NCBI GenBank assembly: GCA_903927855.1
Contig: CAIYOL010000381.1
Span: 1 to 5,746 of the forward strand
DNA: 5,746 bases
DNA from: an uncultured Planctomycetota bacterium
GTDB taxonomy: Bacteria > Planctomycetota > Phycisphaerae > Sedimentisphaerales > Anaerobacaceae
Reading direction: 5' to 3'
Below, piece after piece: positions 1-5,551 of the stretch (position 1 is its first letter; each line of letters starts with the position of its first letter). Under the pieces are notes generated by a model. That model worked only from the letters and a program-made list of their open reading frames with translations, was not told the DNA's origin and did no database searches. The position numbers and the translations under genes were made by a program.

Positions 1-131
1 AACTTGTTCCAGAAATCCACGATTGATGGGTAAAAATATCCGCCTCCGACCCCGATTGCCATTGCAAGAAATATCCAGAACGTAAGGGACCTGTCAAGAA
101 ATGATAACCGTTTTGTTATGCCTGAACTCAT
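1..131 (-). CDS. acr3: ACR3-family arsenite efflux pump, N-terminal part only (runs off the window)
   Basis: Partial gene: 43 complete codons from an ATG at 131, open to the left edge. The translation starts [19 protein letters not shown] and continues with a hydrophobic, glycine-rich stretch (residues 20-35) ending near [10 protein letters not shown]. The LSFLDR-(S/Y)LT-WIFLAM-IGVG pattern is the characteristic beginning of ACR3 arsenite permeases, which use the proton-motive force to expel As(III) through the inner membrane with about ten helices and a conserved transport cysteine; that cysteine lies outside the window. An AGGA ribosome site at 137-140 sits 5 nt before the start. It follows the ccdA stop by 25 bp, as last visible gene of the arsR-led operon. 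Family recognition rests on only 43 residues, but the ars context supports it strongly. No arsenate reductase is visible; one could lie further left. Confidence 0.85.
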   Translation of the reverse strand, partial: MSSGITKRLSFLDRSLTFWIFLAMAIGVGGGYFYPSIVDFWNK

Positions 132-156
132 AATTTTCCTAAAAATACCGACAATT

Positions 157-858
157 TTAAACTGCCGTGTAAATCAAATATATCCCACCCAAAAGGACGA
201 GAACGCCGCAAACTTTCTTTAAAATAACGGCTTCCTTAGAACGCTCGTTCCAGTTCATATACTGCTCCACGAGTTCCGTTGATGTCCCTGCCAGCACGAT
301 TACCGAGCAGTGTCCGATTCCATAAACTACCAGCAGGAGGATGCCGTAAAGTAGATTTGTGTTCGCCAGTTTGAACGTAACGCCGAGCATTGGCGCCATA
401 TAAGCGAAAGTGCAGGGGCCTATGGCGATACCAAAAACTAAGCCAAGAATAAAAGCTGCCAGCGCACCTTTACGTTTCATTCCAACCTGTCCAGGCCCAG
501 ACCACGGCATCGCAATAACGTCGAGCAGATGAAGCCCGACTATGAAAAATATCAATGCCACAAAATAATTGCCGTATTTGCCGACGTCTCCCATCATTCG
601 TCCCGCCGCCGCAGTAATGGCCCCTACAACTCCAATGGTGATAAGTATCCCCGCCGCGAATAAAGTCGAGATGACGAATGCCCGTTTTGTCGATATCCTT
701 CCCTGCTCATCGATAAATCCTACTATCAGCGGAATACTCGCCAGATGGCAGGGACTAAGCAGAATGCTCAAAACGCCCCAGATAAACGAGGCGGTTATCG
801 CTATCACCGGCGTGCTTTCAACTGCGTGCGTTAAATTAGTAAAAAGCTGCTGTATCAT
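157..858 (-). CDS. ccdA: CcdA-type transmembrane thiol-electron carrier
   Basis: A 233-residue, six-helix membrane protein of the CcdA / DsbD transmembrane family, which passes reducing equivalents from cytosolic thioredoxin to extracytoplasmic thiol proteins. Hydrophobic segments lie at roughly 17-49, 59-85, 98-115, 132-162, 168-192 and 215-232. The two family redox cysteines are visible: C37 in [10 protein letters not shown] (first segment) and C149 in [11 protein letters not shown] (fourth segment), each followed by the usual proline-containing turn. Cysteines C184 and C217 are extra. Its ATG overlaps the stop of the upstream thioredoxin gene by 4 bp (ATGA, 855-858) and no good ribosome site precedes it, so it is probably translated by coupling. 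CcdA is best known from cytochrome c maturation, but no cytochrome or heme-handling gene is present here. The neighbours are two thioredoxins and two transporters in an ars operon, so its likely partner is the adjacent membrane-anchored thioredoxin. Confidence 0.9.
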   Translation of the reverse strand: MIQQLFTNLTHAVESTPVIAITASFIWGVLSILLSPCHLASIPLIVGFIDEQGRISTKRAFVISTLFAAGILITIGVVGAITAAAGRMMGDVGKYGNYFVALIFFIVGLHLLDVIAMPWSGPGQVGMKRKGALAAFILGLVFGIAIGPCTFAYMAPMLGVTFKLANTNLLYGILLLVVYGIGHCSVIVLAGTSTELVEQYMNWNERSKEAVILKKVCGVLVLLGGIYLIYTAV

Positions 859-1295
859 TTCATTTTCACAAATTCAACTCCAAATTCTTTCCACTTGCCG
901 AGAATATCTTCTTTTGAGAAAAATCCTTCGTGCCTGAAAAGTTCCTTTCCGGAAGCGTCAAAAAATATCTGGGTCGGAATAATCGATATTCCGTACTCCT
1001 TGGCCCTGTCCGGCTCTTTCCAGACATCTATGAATTCCACATTGATAGTCCCCGCGTAATCTTTCTTCATCTCCTCAAGTATCGGTGCCATCATTTTGCA
1101 GGGGATACATTTATCAGCCCCCAAATCGACTAACCTCGGTAGTTTTTTTGCCTCGCTTAGCTGCTGTGTCTGAACAGCCGCAGTTTGAGGATTATTTACA
1201 ATGGTTTGAGAGTTTTCCTTCTTCTTTACTACAACAACCGCCGCCACCGATGCAGCAAGAAGTAAAACGATAATTATTTTCCACGGGTTTTTCAT
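855..1295 (-). CDS. membrane-anchored extracytoplasmic thioredoxin (CIPC)
   Basis: A 146-residue thioredoxin-fold protein. Residues 6-23 form one hydrophobic helix after MKNPWK, followed by a KKK cluster and a polar linker (about 24-52); the thioredoxin domain covers about 53-143. The active site is C63-I-P-C66, and the cis-proline is P107 in SIIPTQIFF, as in classical thioredoxins. The linker and anchor suggest an N-terminally tethered domain outside the cytoplasmic membrane. The KKK after the helix is not the usual inside-positive arrangement, so the topology is inferred mainly from the ccdA partnership. The start is supported by an AAAGGA site at 1305-1310, 9 nt upstream, inside the preceding gene; both ends of the gene make 4-bp ATGA overlaps with neighbours. 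Likely role: accept electrons from CcdA and reduce disulfides, or arsenic-blocked thiols, in the periplasm. The target is unknown. Confidence 0.88.
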   Translation of the reverse strand: MKNPWKIIIVLLLAASVAAVVVVKKKENSQTIVNNPQTAAVQTQQLSEAKKLPRLVDLGADKCIPCKMMAPILEEMKKDYAGTINVEFIDVWKEPDRAKEYGISIIPTQIFFDASGKELFRHEGFFSKEDILGKWKEFGVEFVKMK

Positions 1296-1525
1296 TTGAG
1301 TATTTCCTTTAATTGTTCGACCGAAGGCACCTTACCGACAACCTTAACCTTGCCGTCAACCGCCAGCCCCGGCGTCATCATCACGCCGAATTTCATTATG
1401 TCGCCGATTTTTGTTACCTTTTCAAGCTCGTATTCCATTCCGAGTTCTTTAGCGGCTATTTCCGCGTTCTCCGCCAGCTTCTTGCACTTCGGACAGCCCG
1501 TCCCGAGTATCTGAATCTTTTTCAT
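1292..1525 (-). CDS. small thioredoxin-like redox-active disulfide protein (CPKC)
   Basis: A 77-residue minimal thioredoxin fold of the Thioredoxin_3 / 'redox-active disulfide protein 2' family, similar in pattern to archaeal MTH895-type proteins (KIQI-GTGC--C opening, LPGLAVDG-like middle). The CxxC is C11-P-K-C14 directly after the first strand, and the cis-proline is P52 in MMTPGLAVDG. There is no signal or membrane segment, so it is cytosolic. An AAGGAAG ribosome site (1531-1537) lies 5 nt before the ATG and touches the permease stop. Such proteins are frequent in ars operons of anaerobes, beside ArsP-like permeases and ACR3. It may be the cytosolic electron donor to CcdA, or may reduce or bind arsenic species itself; the sequence does not decide between these. 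It overlaps the following thioredoxin gene by 4 bp. Confidence 0.9.
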   Translation of the reverse strand: MKKIQILGTGCPKCKKLAENAEIAAKELGMEYELEKVTKIGDIMKFGVMMTPGLAVDGKVKVVGKVPSVEQLKEILK

Positions 1526-1537
1526 AACCGCTTCCTT

Positions 1538-2845
1538 TTAGAAAAACGCCCCGAAAATCATCCCGACTATTGTTGACATTACGACCACAAGAGCCACAAA
1601 GACAATCATCTTTAATGTGCCGACGATTCTCTGGATAACTATCATACTCGGCAAAGACAGCGCCGGCCCTGCAAGCAGCAGTGCAAGCACCGGCCCTTTG
1701 TGCATACCCATACTCATAAGCGCCTGCGTAATGGGTATCTCGGTCAGCGTTGCGAAATACCAGAATGCCCCGATAACGCTGGCGGCGAGATTGGCACGAA
1801 GAGAATTGTCGCCGACCCACTGGGCAACCTGTTTTTCAGGAATCAGAACGCTGATAAAGCCGACGATAAATACGCCGCCGTAAAGCAATGGCACAAGCAT
1901 CTTGGCAAAGTCCCATGTGTTCGACATCCACAGGCGCAGCTCGTCTTTTGTAAACCACCCCAACGCCATAAACAGCACCGCCAGCCCGCAGGCACCAGCC
2001 AGATACCAGCGAATGTGATAAACCGTTATCACCCAGCTTGGGCGGTCAATCGTTTTTGCAATGTCGATTTTTGACAAATTTAATTTGTCGTTGGCCTTCA
2101 GTTCGCCCAAATCCTCCTCAAGCTGAAAAAGCACAGCGTCCTTTGTTTCGTTTAGCACAATGGCGTTAAAAGTCCTGCCGTCGGTTGTAGTTACAGTAAC
2201 TTTACCCGGATTGAACCAGTCGGAGAAGATAAGAAATAGAAGCATAGCGGCGAGGAACAGACCGTTCTTGCCGATGTGCCGGCGTGGTTTTTCTGATTGT
2301 GGCATTTGGAGAGCTGCCTCGGTCTTTGCCTTTTCGGTCTTGCGGAATATGACCGCCATCAGCAGCCCGATTACTACCGCAAAAACGATTGAGCCGACGG
2401 CGCGTGCGACTCCGATGTCAAACCCTAGCACGCGGGCGGTCAAAAATATAGCGAGGACATTTATCGCAGGCCCCGAATATAGAAACGCCGTCGCAGGCCC
2501 CAGCCCTGCACCGAGTTGATATATCCCTGCGAACATCGGCAGCACGCTGCACGAGCATACGGCTAAGATACAGCCCGAAACAGATGCCACGCCATAAGCG
2601 AGAATGGGATTGGCCTTCGGGCCTAAGTATCGCATCACGGACTCCTGCGACAGGAACGTGATAATCCCGCCCGCGATAAATAACGCCGGAACAATGCACG
2701 CCAGCGTATGATTGCGTGCATACCACTGAAGCAGACGAAATGCCTCGTAAATTGCCTGCTGAATCTTGGGATTGCTCAACGGCAAAAAATATGCGACAAG
2801 GAAGATGCTCACAAGTGCAGCGAAGATTTTTAACTCTCTTTTCAT
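1538..2845 (-). CDS. ArsP-like permease (COG0701 / PF03773 family) with an inserted soluble domain
   Basis: A 435-residue polytopic permease with two related halves. The first half (about 5-167) carries the signature cysteines C97 and C99 in VCSCSVLP, then FLYSGPAINVLAI. The second half (about 275-433) has the matching ATLTEIPI and LLAGPALSLPSM segments, so the halves look like an internal duplication in which the cysteines were kept only once. About eight helices are expected. Members next to arsR are considered exporters of organoarsenicals or other metalloid/thiophilic species; the substrate here is inferred only from context. Residues about 213-268 between the halves form a polar, strand-rich insert (TVTTTDGRTF, then alternating D/E and hydrophobic residues), preceded by a basic linker at 170-193. 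An AAGGGA site (2855-2860) lies 9 nt before the ATG. It follows arsR by 21 bp and is 12 bp from the next gene. Confidence 0.85.
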   Translation of the reverse strand: MKRELKIFAALVSIFLVAYFLPLSNPKIQQAIYEAFRLLQWYARNHTLACIVPALFIAGGIITFLSQESVMRYLGPKANPILAYGVASVSGCILAVCSCSVLPMFAGIYQLGAGLGPATAFLYSGPAINVLAIFLTARVLGFDIGVARAVGSIVFAVVIGLLMAVIFRKTEKAKTEAALQMPQSEKPRRHIGKNGLFLAAMLLFLIFSDWFNPGKVTVTTTDGRTFNAIVLNETKDAVLFQLEEDLGELKANDKLNLSKIDIAKTIDRPSWVITVYHIRWYLAGACGLAVLFMALGWFTKDELRLWMSNTWDFAKMLVPLLYGGVFIVGFISVLIPEKQVAQWVGDNSLRANLAASVIGAFWYFATLTEIPITQALMSMGMHKGPVLALLLAGPALSLPSMIVIQRIVGTLKMIVFVALVVVMSTIVGMIFGAFF

Positions 2846-2866
2846 AAAAATTGTTCCCTTAATCGG

Positions 2867-3196
2867 TTAAAGCGTAGTCAGAAGCTGCCTGCTTTCTCTT
2901 GCCCGCTGTTTCAGCACTCCTGTTATACAGGTAAAGAAATCAAGCATGCAGGGGCATTTAAGCCGATAGATTACCTTCAGCCCTTCCTTGCGGCAGTCCA
3001 GCACTCCCGCCTTGACCATAACCGAAAGGTGCCGTGATACATTCGACTGCTCCGAGCCGATGTGCTCTGCTATATCACAAACGCACTGCTCACTGTTTTT
3101 CAGAAAATCCAGAATCGCTATCCGCAAAGGATGTGCTATCGCCTTCGCAATCTCCGCCTGCTTCTCGAACAACATCTTTTTCTGCCTGTTTGACAT
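2867..3196 (-). CDS. arsR: ArsR/SmtB-family arsenite-responsive repressor
   Basis: A 109-residue winged-helix repressor. Residues about 14-32 (AKAIAHPLRIAILDFL) are the typical ArsR opening. E36-Q-C38-V-C40-D is the As(III)/Sb(III)-binding motif that corresponds to the CVC motif of the Escherichia coli repressor. The recognition helix lies at about 48-60 (SEQSNVSRHLSVM) and the wing at about 66-79. Extra cysteines C68, C81, C83 and C90 near the C terminus (KCPCMLDFFTC) could give a third thiolate ligand from a site different from the E. coli one. A GAGG ribosome site (3204-3207) precedes the ATG. It is the first gene of the leftward operon and sits immediately downstream of a palindrome overlapping its own -10 box, so autorepression relieved by arsenite is expected. 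Confidence 0.95.
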   Translation of the reverse strand: MSNRQKKMLFEKQAEIAKAIAHPLRIAILDFLKNSEQCVCDIAEHIGSEQSNVSRHLSVMVKAGVLDCRKEGLKVIYRLKCPCMLDFFTCITGVLKQRARESRQLLTTL

Positions 3197-3218
3197 AAAA
3201 TAACCTCAAAATTTAATA

Positions 3219-3244
3219 ACTATATGACTATATACTCATATAGT
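3219..3244. promoter_or_regulatory. probable ArsR operator (inverted repeat)
   Basis: Perfect 9-bp inverted repeat: ACTATATGA at 3219-3227 and TCATATAGT at 3236-3244, separated by 8 bp (CTATATAC). It lies 22 bp before the arsR start codon and overlaps the proposed -10 box. Palindromes of this type close to the arsR start are the usual binding sites of ArsR-family dimers. The site is A/T rich, so chance similarity in this short region contributes somewhat. Confidence 0.75.
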
Positions 3245-3268
3245 AATATATAGTTCGGCTAAAGTCAA
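3240..3268 (-). promoter_or_regulatory. promoter of the ars operon
   Basis: On the minus strand TTGACT (3263-3268) and TACTAT (3240-3245) are 17 bp apart, a good match to a housekeeping-sigma promoter. The -10 overlaps the right arm of the palindrome at 3219-3244, so a bound repressor would block the polymerase. Initiation would fall around 3230-3234, which leaves a short leader before arsR. Confidence 0.65.
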
Positions 3269-3302
3269 AGATTTTCCGCTTAGAGTTGTCATTGCCAGGT
3301 CT

Positions 3303-3315
3303 TTGTCCTCCGTAG
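3303..3315 (+). repeat. fragment of a dispersed repeat (left arm)
   Basis: The 13-mer TTGTCCTCCGTAG occurs here and again exactly at 4578-4590, where it forms the left arm of an imperfect palindrome. Here the right arm is missing; the following bases (GCTGGGAAGGCTGCGG) are unrelated. It could be a degraded copy of a small palindromic repeat family. Two exact copies in under 6 kb are more than expected by chance. Confidence 0.5.
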
Positions 3316-3380
3316 GCTGGGAAGGCTGCGGCAATCTTATTCTAAAACCATAAATCGTCAATTGTAAGTTGGAATACCCC

Positions 3381-3450
3381 GCCTCTGAATGGTTTTTCTG
3401 AAATCCAATAAAATTCCCCTTGACAGGGAAGTGGGTAATTCTGGTAGAAT
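3381..3450 (+). promoter_or_regulatory. promoter of the PEP-CTERM gene pair with a conserved upstream block (copy 1)
   Basis: TTGACA at 3420-3425 and TAGAAT at 3445-3450, 19 bp apart (slightly long), would start transcription near 3457. The 45 bp from 3381 through the -35 box match 5552-5595 in 38 of 45 aligned columns (one 1-bp gap). The matching part starts GCCTCTGAATG, includes ATAAAATT, and ends CCTTGACA. Similarity stops at the -35 box; the spacers differ. Conservation reaching about 40 bp upstream of -35 suggests an activator or UP-element site rather than just a core promoter. Confidence 0.6.
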
Positions 3451-3456
3451 TACGGG

Positions 3457-3692
3457 CGATTCAGGATGATTTGCGGGTTCCTGAACTCGTCTTCCACAAG
3501 GAGGAGGACGAACTCAATTTCCGAAAAAATCGCGTTAGACAGGCGTACCTGATATGGTGACGGTCGTCCGGTGTGTAACCGGCCGAATCCACACCCGGCG
3601 CTGGGTTATGGATGCGTGTCGAATCACGGGATTTTGGTAGAGAGAGTGTTTTTGAATATTTTTGAATAGTAAGAAAGAGAGGAGAGTAGATT
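3457..3692 (+). promoter_or_regulatory. long hairpin-rich leader of the PEP-CTERM transcript; no gene seen
   Basis: About 235 nt separate the proposed start from the first PEP-CTERM gene. Visible helices are: TCGTCTTCC 3487-3495 with GGAGGACGA 3503-3511 (one G-U); CAGG 3540-3543 with CCTG 3548-3551; CCGGT 3568-3572 with ACCGG 3578-3582; ATCCA 3587-3591 plus ACCC 3593-3596 with GGGT 3603-3606 plus TGGAT 3609-3613; and CGTG 3615-3618 with CACG 3625-3628. An alternative helix GGTGTG 3570-3575 with CACACC 3590-3595 would exclude the third and fourth. It matches no riboswitch class I can recognise. Short frames inside (3466-3552, 3554-3641) lack ribosome sites. It may be a cis-regulatory RNA or simply a structured 5' UTR. 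Confidence 0.45.
3649..3668 (+). repeat. tandem 10-bp repeat before the ribosome site
   Basis: TTTTTGAATA occurs twice in direct, gap-free succession (3649-3658, 3659-3668), 12 bp upstream of the GGAG ribosome site at 3681-3684. The unit equals about one helical turn. It is A/U rich and unstructured, so it may keep the ribosome site open, or it may be a simple slippage product. Confidence 0.7.
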
Positions 3693-4619
3693 ATGTGTAA
3701 AAAGTTAATTGTTCTTTGTGTTGCGTTAGTTGTTGTTGGATTGAGCGTGCCGGCATCAGCCGACTACATAGGAAAGGGTAATCCTTTGAAGGTTGACATC
3801 ACTTATGCGCCTGATGGCCAGCAGCCGCTCTCCGGCTGGCAGAACTGGGGACTTACGAAATTTTGGACTGCGCCTAGTTCGAGTTTCTATAATCCCATTG
3901 CAAACGACCCGTGGGAGATTCCGAGCGCAGAACTCCATGCGTATAGAAAGAACCAGAACCCCAATAACTACGGTTTTACATCCAACCGCAGCGCCGGTTT
4001 TGCGTACGCTGCCGGATCTATTCTGTCGACGAACTTCGGGATGAACTACATCAAGCTCACGCTCACCGGACTGGCCCGCAATAAGGCGTACGAGTTCAGC
4101 CTCTGGTCCTTTGATAGGCAGAATATGTGGGACGCCCAATCATCCAACCCCGACTCCAAATACGGGGTTTGGAGTACGACCAACCCAACTGATTGGCTCA
4201 ATGCAAACGGCTACTCTGGTCTCAACGGAGAGCCTAACGGCTACGGCCCAATCGTGCCGGTCCCTGATCCGCTAACTGGTGAATCCAATATGCCTGCAGG
4301 ACTGGCTGCACTCGTCGCAGCCCATGGCGGCAGAACTTTTATGATGGCGCCGATGACGAATGATGAAATCAATTATGTTGGAGGTACAGACTACCGTGTC
4401 AGTTTCTGGGCTAGAACCAACAACGAAGGTGCTATTTCAATCTACGGGTGGATAGACCCTACTGACGACCTTGGCAACATGCATATGCCTCTTGACGGCT
4501 TTATGGTGGACGTTCCTGAGCCGGTGACAATTATACTGTTAGGTTTAGGCGGATTGGCGCTTAGAAGAAGAAAATACTTGTCCTCCGTAGTCCGCAAAAA
4601 CGGACGAAGGATGGATTAA
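3693..4619 (+). CDS. PEP-CTERM secreted protein of unknown function (308 aa)
   Basis: Not recognised beyond its sorting signals. Residues 1-23 form a signal peptide (MCKK, hydrophobic core about 5-18, cleavage likely after ASA). The body (about 24-270) is rich in aromatic residues, N, G and P, and contains TLTGLARNKAYEFSLWSFD (about 127-145), a pattern common in beta-sandwich extracellular domains of planctomycetes. The C terminus is a PEP-CTERM signal: P275-E-P, a short hydrophobic helix (278-290), and RRRK (291-294); exosortase systems cut at this site and attach or release the protein at the cell surface. No exosortase gene is in the window. Unusually, 14 further residues follow the RRRK, encoded by a palindromic repeat. 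A perfect 8-bp inverted repeat (4153-4160 / 4168-4175) lies inside the gene. A GGAG site at 3681-3684 supports the start, 8 nt away. Confidence 0.85.
   Translation: MCKKLIVLCVALVVVGLSVPASADYIGKGNPLKVDITYAPDGQQPLSGWQNWGLTKFWTAPSSSFYNPIANDPWEIPSAELHAYRKNQNPNNYGFTSNRSAGFAYAAGSILSTNFGMNYIKLTLTGLARNKAYEFSLWSFDRQNMWDAQSSNPDSKYGVWSTTNPTDWLNANGYSGLNGEPNGYGPIVPVPDPLTGESNMPAGLAALVAAHGGRTFMMAPMTNDEINYVGGTDYRVSFWARTNNEGAISIYGWIDPTDDLGNMHMPLDGFMVDVPEPVTIILLGLGGLALRRRKYLSSVVRKNGRRMD
4578..4616 (+). repeat. imperfect palindromic repeat at the 3' end of the first PEP-CTERM gene
   Basis: The left arm TCCTCCGTAGTCCG (4581-4594) and right arm CGGACGAAGGA (4601-4611) enclose a CAAAAA loop. The core GTCCG/CGGAC pairs perfectly and the outer part is interrupted by two mismatches (T-A, then CCT with GGA). 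The left arm with its flank (TTGTCCTCCGTAG) recurs at 3303-3315. The element codes for the residues after the RRRK end of the sorting signal. It may also act as a hairpin between the two cistrons. Confidence 0.6.
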
Positions 4620-4642
4620 CGATTTTTCGAAGGAGAATAGAG

Positions 4643-5371
4643 ATGAAGACAAATCATCCCCAATTCTGCGTAGTGTTAATCACTACAGCTGCGATGGCAT
4701 TGGCGGTCAGTGACATCGCGCATGGCGACACCATTGTGTATAACCTCAAATCCCAGTTCAGCACGAGTCAGAATCCCAATGGACCGTGGTCGTACAACCT
4801 TGGGTCTTCACACATCACGCAACCTATAGCCGACGCCCATCTCATCGGTTGGGGATGGGACCCCAGTTGGGATGGATCCATCGTCCAAAGAATCTCGCCC
4901 GACCCTATCTATCAACAACACGATTGGATTGTAGGCGACATCGTCATTCATTCCCTTTCGTGGTGCTATGGCGGGCAATCAGAATTTGGCAACATCACGT
5001 GGACAAGTCCTTCCGCAGGAACGATCAGCATTTCGGGTCTGGCGTGGGATGCGGGGTTCTTTGCCGGACGTGACACGTCCTGGGATCTGACTGTGGATGG
5101 CACGCTCTTGGCTTCTCGGTCGAGTGTTTATGATCTGTATAGGACCGACCCTGAGGCGTCTTTCGCCAACAACTTGCTTTCGGGCAAATCGCTGACGGAT
5201 ATCCCTGTGCAAGCGGGTGATGTCGTGACGTTCCAGGTGGAGGCGACTACATACTATGGGCACTGGGTCGGAATCGACGAAGTTATTACTCTGACTCCCG
5301 TGCCGGAACCCGCCACGCTTTTCCTCCTCGGCCTCGGCAGCTTGGCTTTGCTGCGAAAACGCGGAAAATAA
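4643..5371 (+). CDS. PEP-CTERM secreted protein of unknown function (242 aa)
   Basis: No specific function recognised. The N terminus is polar (MKTNHPQFC), followed by a hydrophobic core (about 10-22) and likely cleavage after AHG (residue 28 or nearby), a signal peptide. The mature part (about 29-215) looks like one beta-sandwich: ITWTSPSAGTISISGLAWD, then WDLTVDG-LLASR, then a VQAGDVVTFQVEA strand near 200, a layout seen in carbohydrate-binding-like domains of planctomycete surface proteins. The C terminus is a canonical PEP-CTERM signal: P221-E-P, hydrophobic 224-237, then RKRGK at the very end. An AAGGAG site (4630-4635) lies 7 nt before the ATG. It follows the first PEP-CTERM gene by 23 bp and precedes a terminator, so the two form one transcription unit and may be co-sorted to the surface or extracellular matrix. 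The two proteins are not obvious duplicates outside the tail. Confidence 0.87.
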   Translation: MKTNHPQFCVVLITTAAMALAVSDIAHGDTIVYNLKSQFSTSQNPNGPWSYNLGSSHITQPIADAHLIGWGWDPSWDGSIVQRISPDPIYQQHDWIVGDIVIHSLSWCYGGQSEFGNITWTSPSAGTISISGLAWDAGFFAGRDTSWDLTVDGTLLASRSSVYDLYRTDPEASFANNLLSGKSLTDIPVQAGDVVTFQVEATTYYGHWVGIDEVITLTPVPEPATLFLLGLGSLALLRKRGK

Positions 5372-5395
5372 ATTGAATTTGTGTTTTTTAACAAT

Positions 5396-5428
5396 GGGCT
5401 GTGAGCAAAATACTCTCAGCCCTTTTTT
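5396..5428 (+). terminator. intrinsic terminator of the PEP-CTERM operon
   Basis: GGGCTG (5396-5401) pairs with CAGCCC (5417-5422) and GAG (5403-5405) with CTC (5413-5415), across one T-T mismatch and a 7-nt loop; six T follow directly. It sits 24 bp after the second PEP-CTERM stop. A further GGGCT at 5433-5437 followed by TTTT could form an alternative or back-up hairpin with AGCCC. Confidence 0.9.
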
Positions 5429-5437
5429 CTTTGGGCT

Positions 5438-5551
5438 TTTGGTTCTCTCCTTACGCACTTTCGCTCTTACGTCGCTTGCTCGTGTCGCCTGCTGCACGGC
5501 TTAGTTGTAGTGTCTATAAAGCTTTGTGGCAAAAGAAGTTATGCTCAATTG
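5438..5551. other. intergenic stretch without a recognised feature
   Basis: No gene, tRNA or clear repeat is seen between the terminator and the second promoter block. The part at about 5447-5500 is pyrimidine rich with recurring CTTACG, CGCT and CTCG words on the plus strand (on the other strand GTAAG appears twice around GAGCGAAAGTGC). An antisense frame through it and into the second PEP-CTERM gene has a basic composition typical of a non-coding shadow. Confidence 0.4.

Noticed and set aside
157..858. Cytochrome c biogenesis role for the ccdA gene
   Set aside because: No heme-lyase, cytochrome or other maturation gene is present; all neighbours are arsenic or thioredoxin genes with overlapping translation.
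1449..1820. Alternative minus-strand frame of 123 residues across the permease and small thioredoxin genes
   Set aside because: It lies within two well-supported genes in another frame and has no recognisable domain or ribosome site.
3530..3640. Cobalamin, c-di-GMP-I or other known riboswitch
   Set aside because: GGTGACGG at about 3556-3563 resembles part of c-di-GMP-I aptamers only superficially; the remaining conserved elements of these classes are missing.
3466..3641. Two short plus-strand frames (3466-3552 and 3554-3641, 28 residues each) in the leader
   Set aside because: Neither has a ribosome site at a useful distance; composition is arginine-rich and erratic, and the region is better explained as structured RNA.
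4979..5497. Minus-strand open frame of 172 residues opposite the second PEP-CTERM gene
   Set aside because: It is antisense to a gene with signal peptide, sorting tail and ribosome site, crosses the terminator, and has a basic, low-complexity translation typical of a shadow frame.
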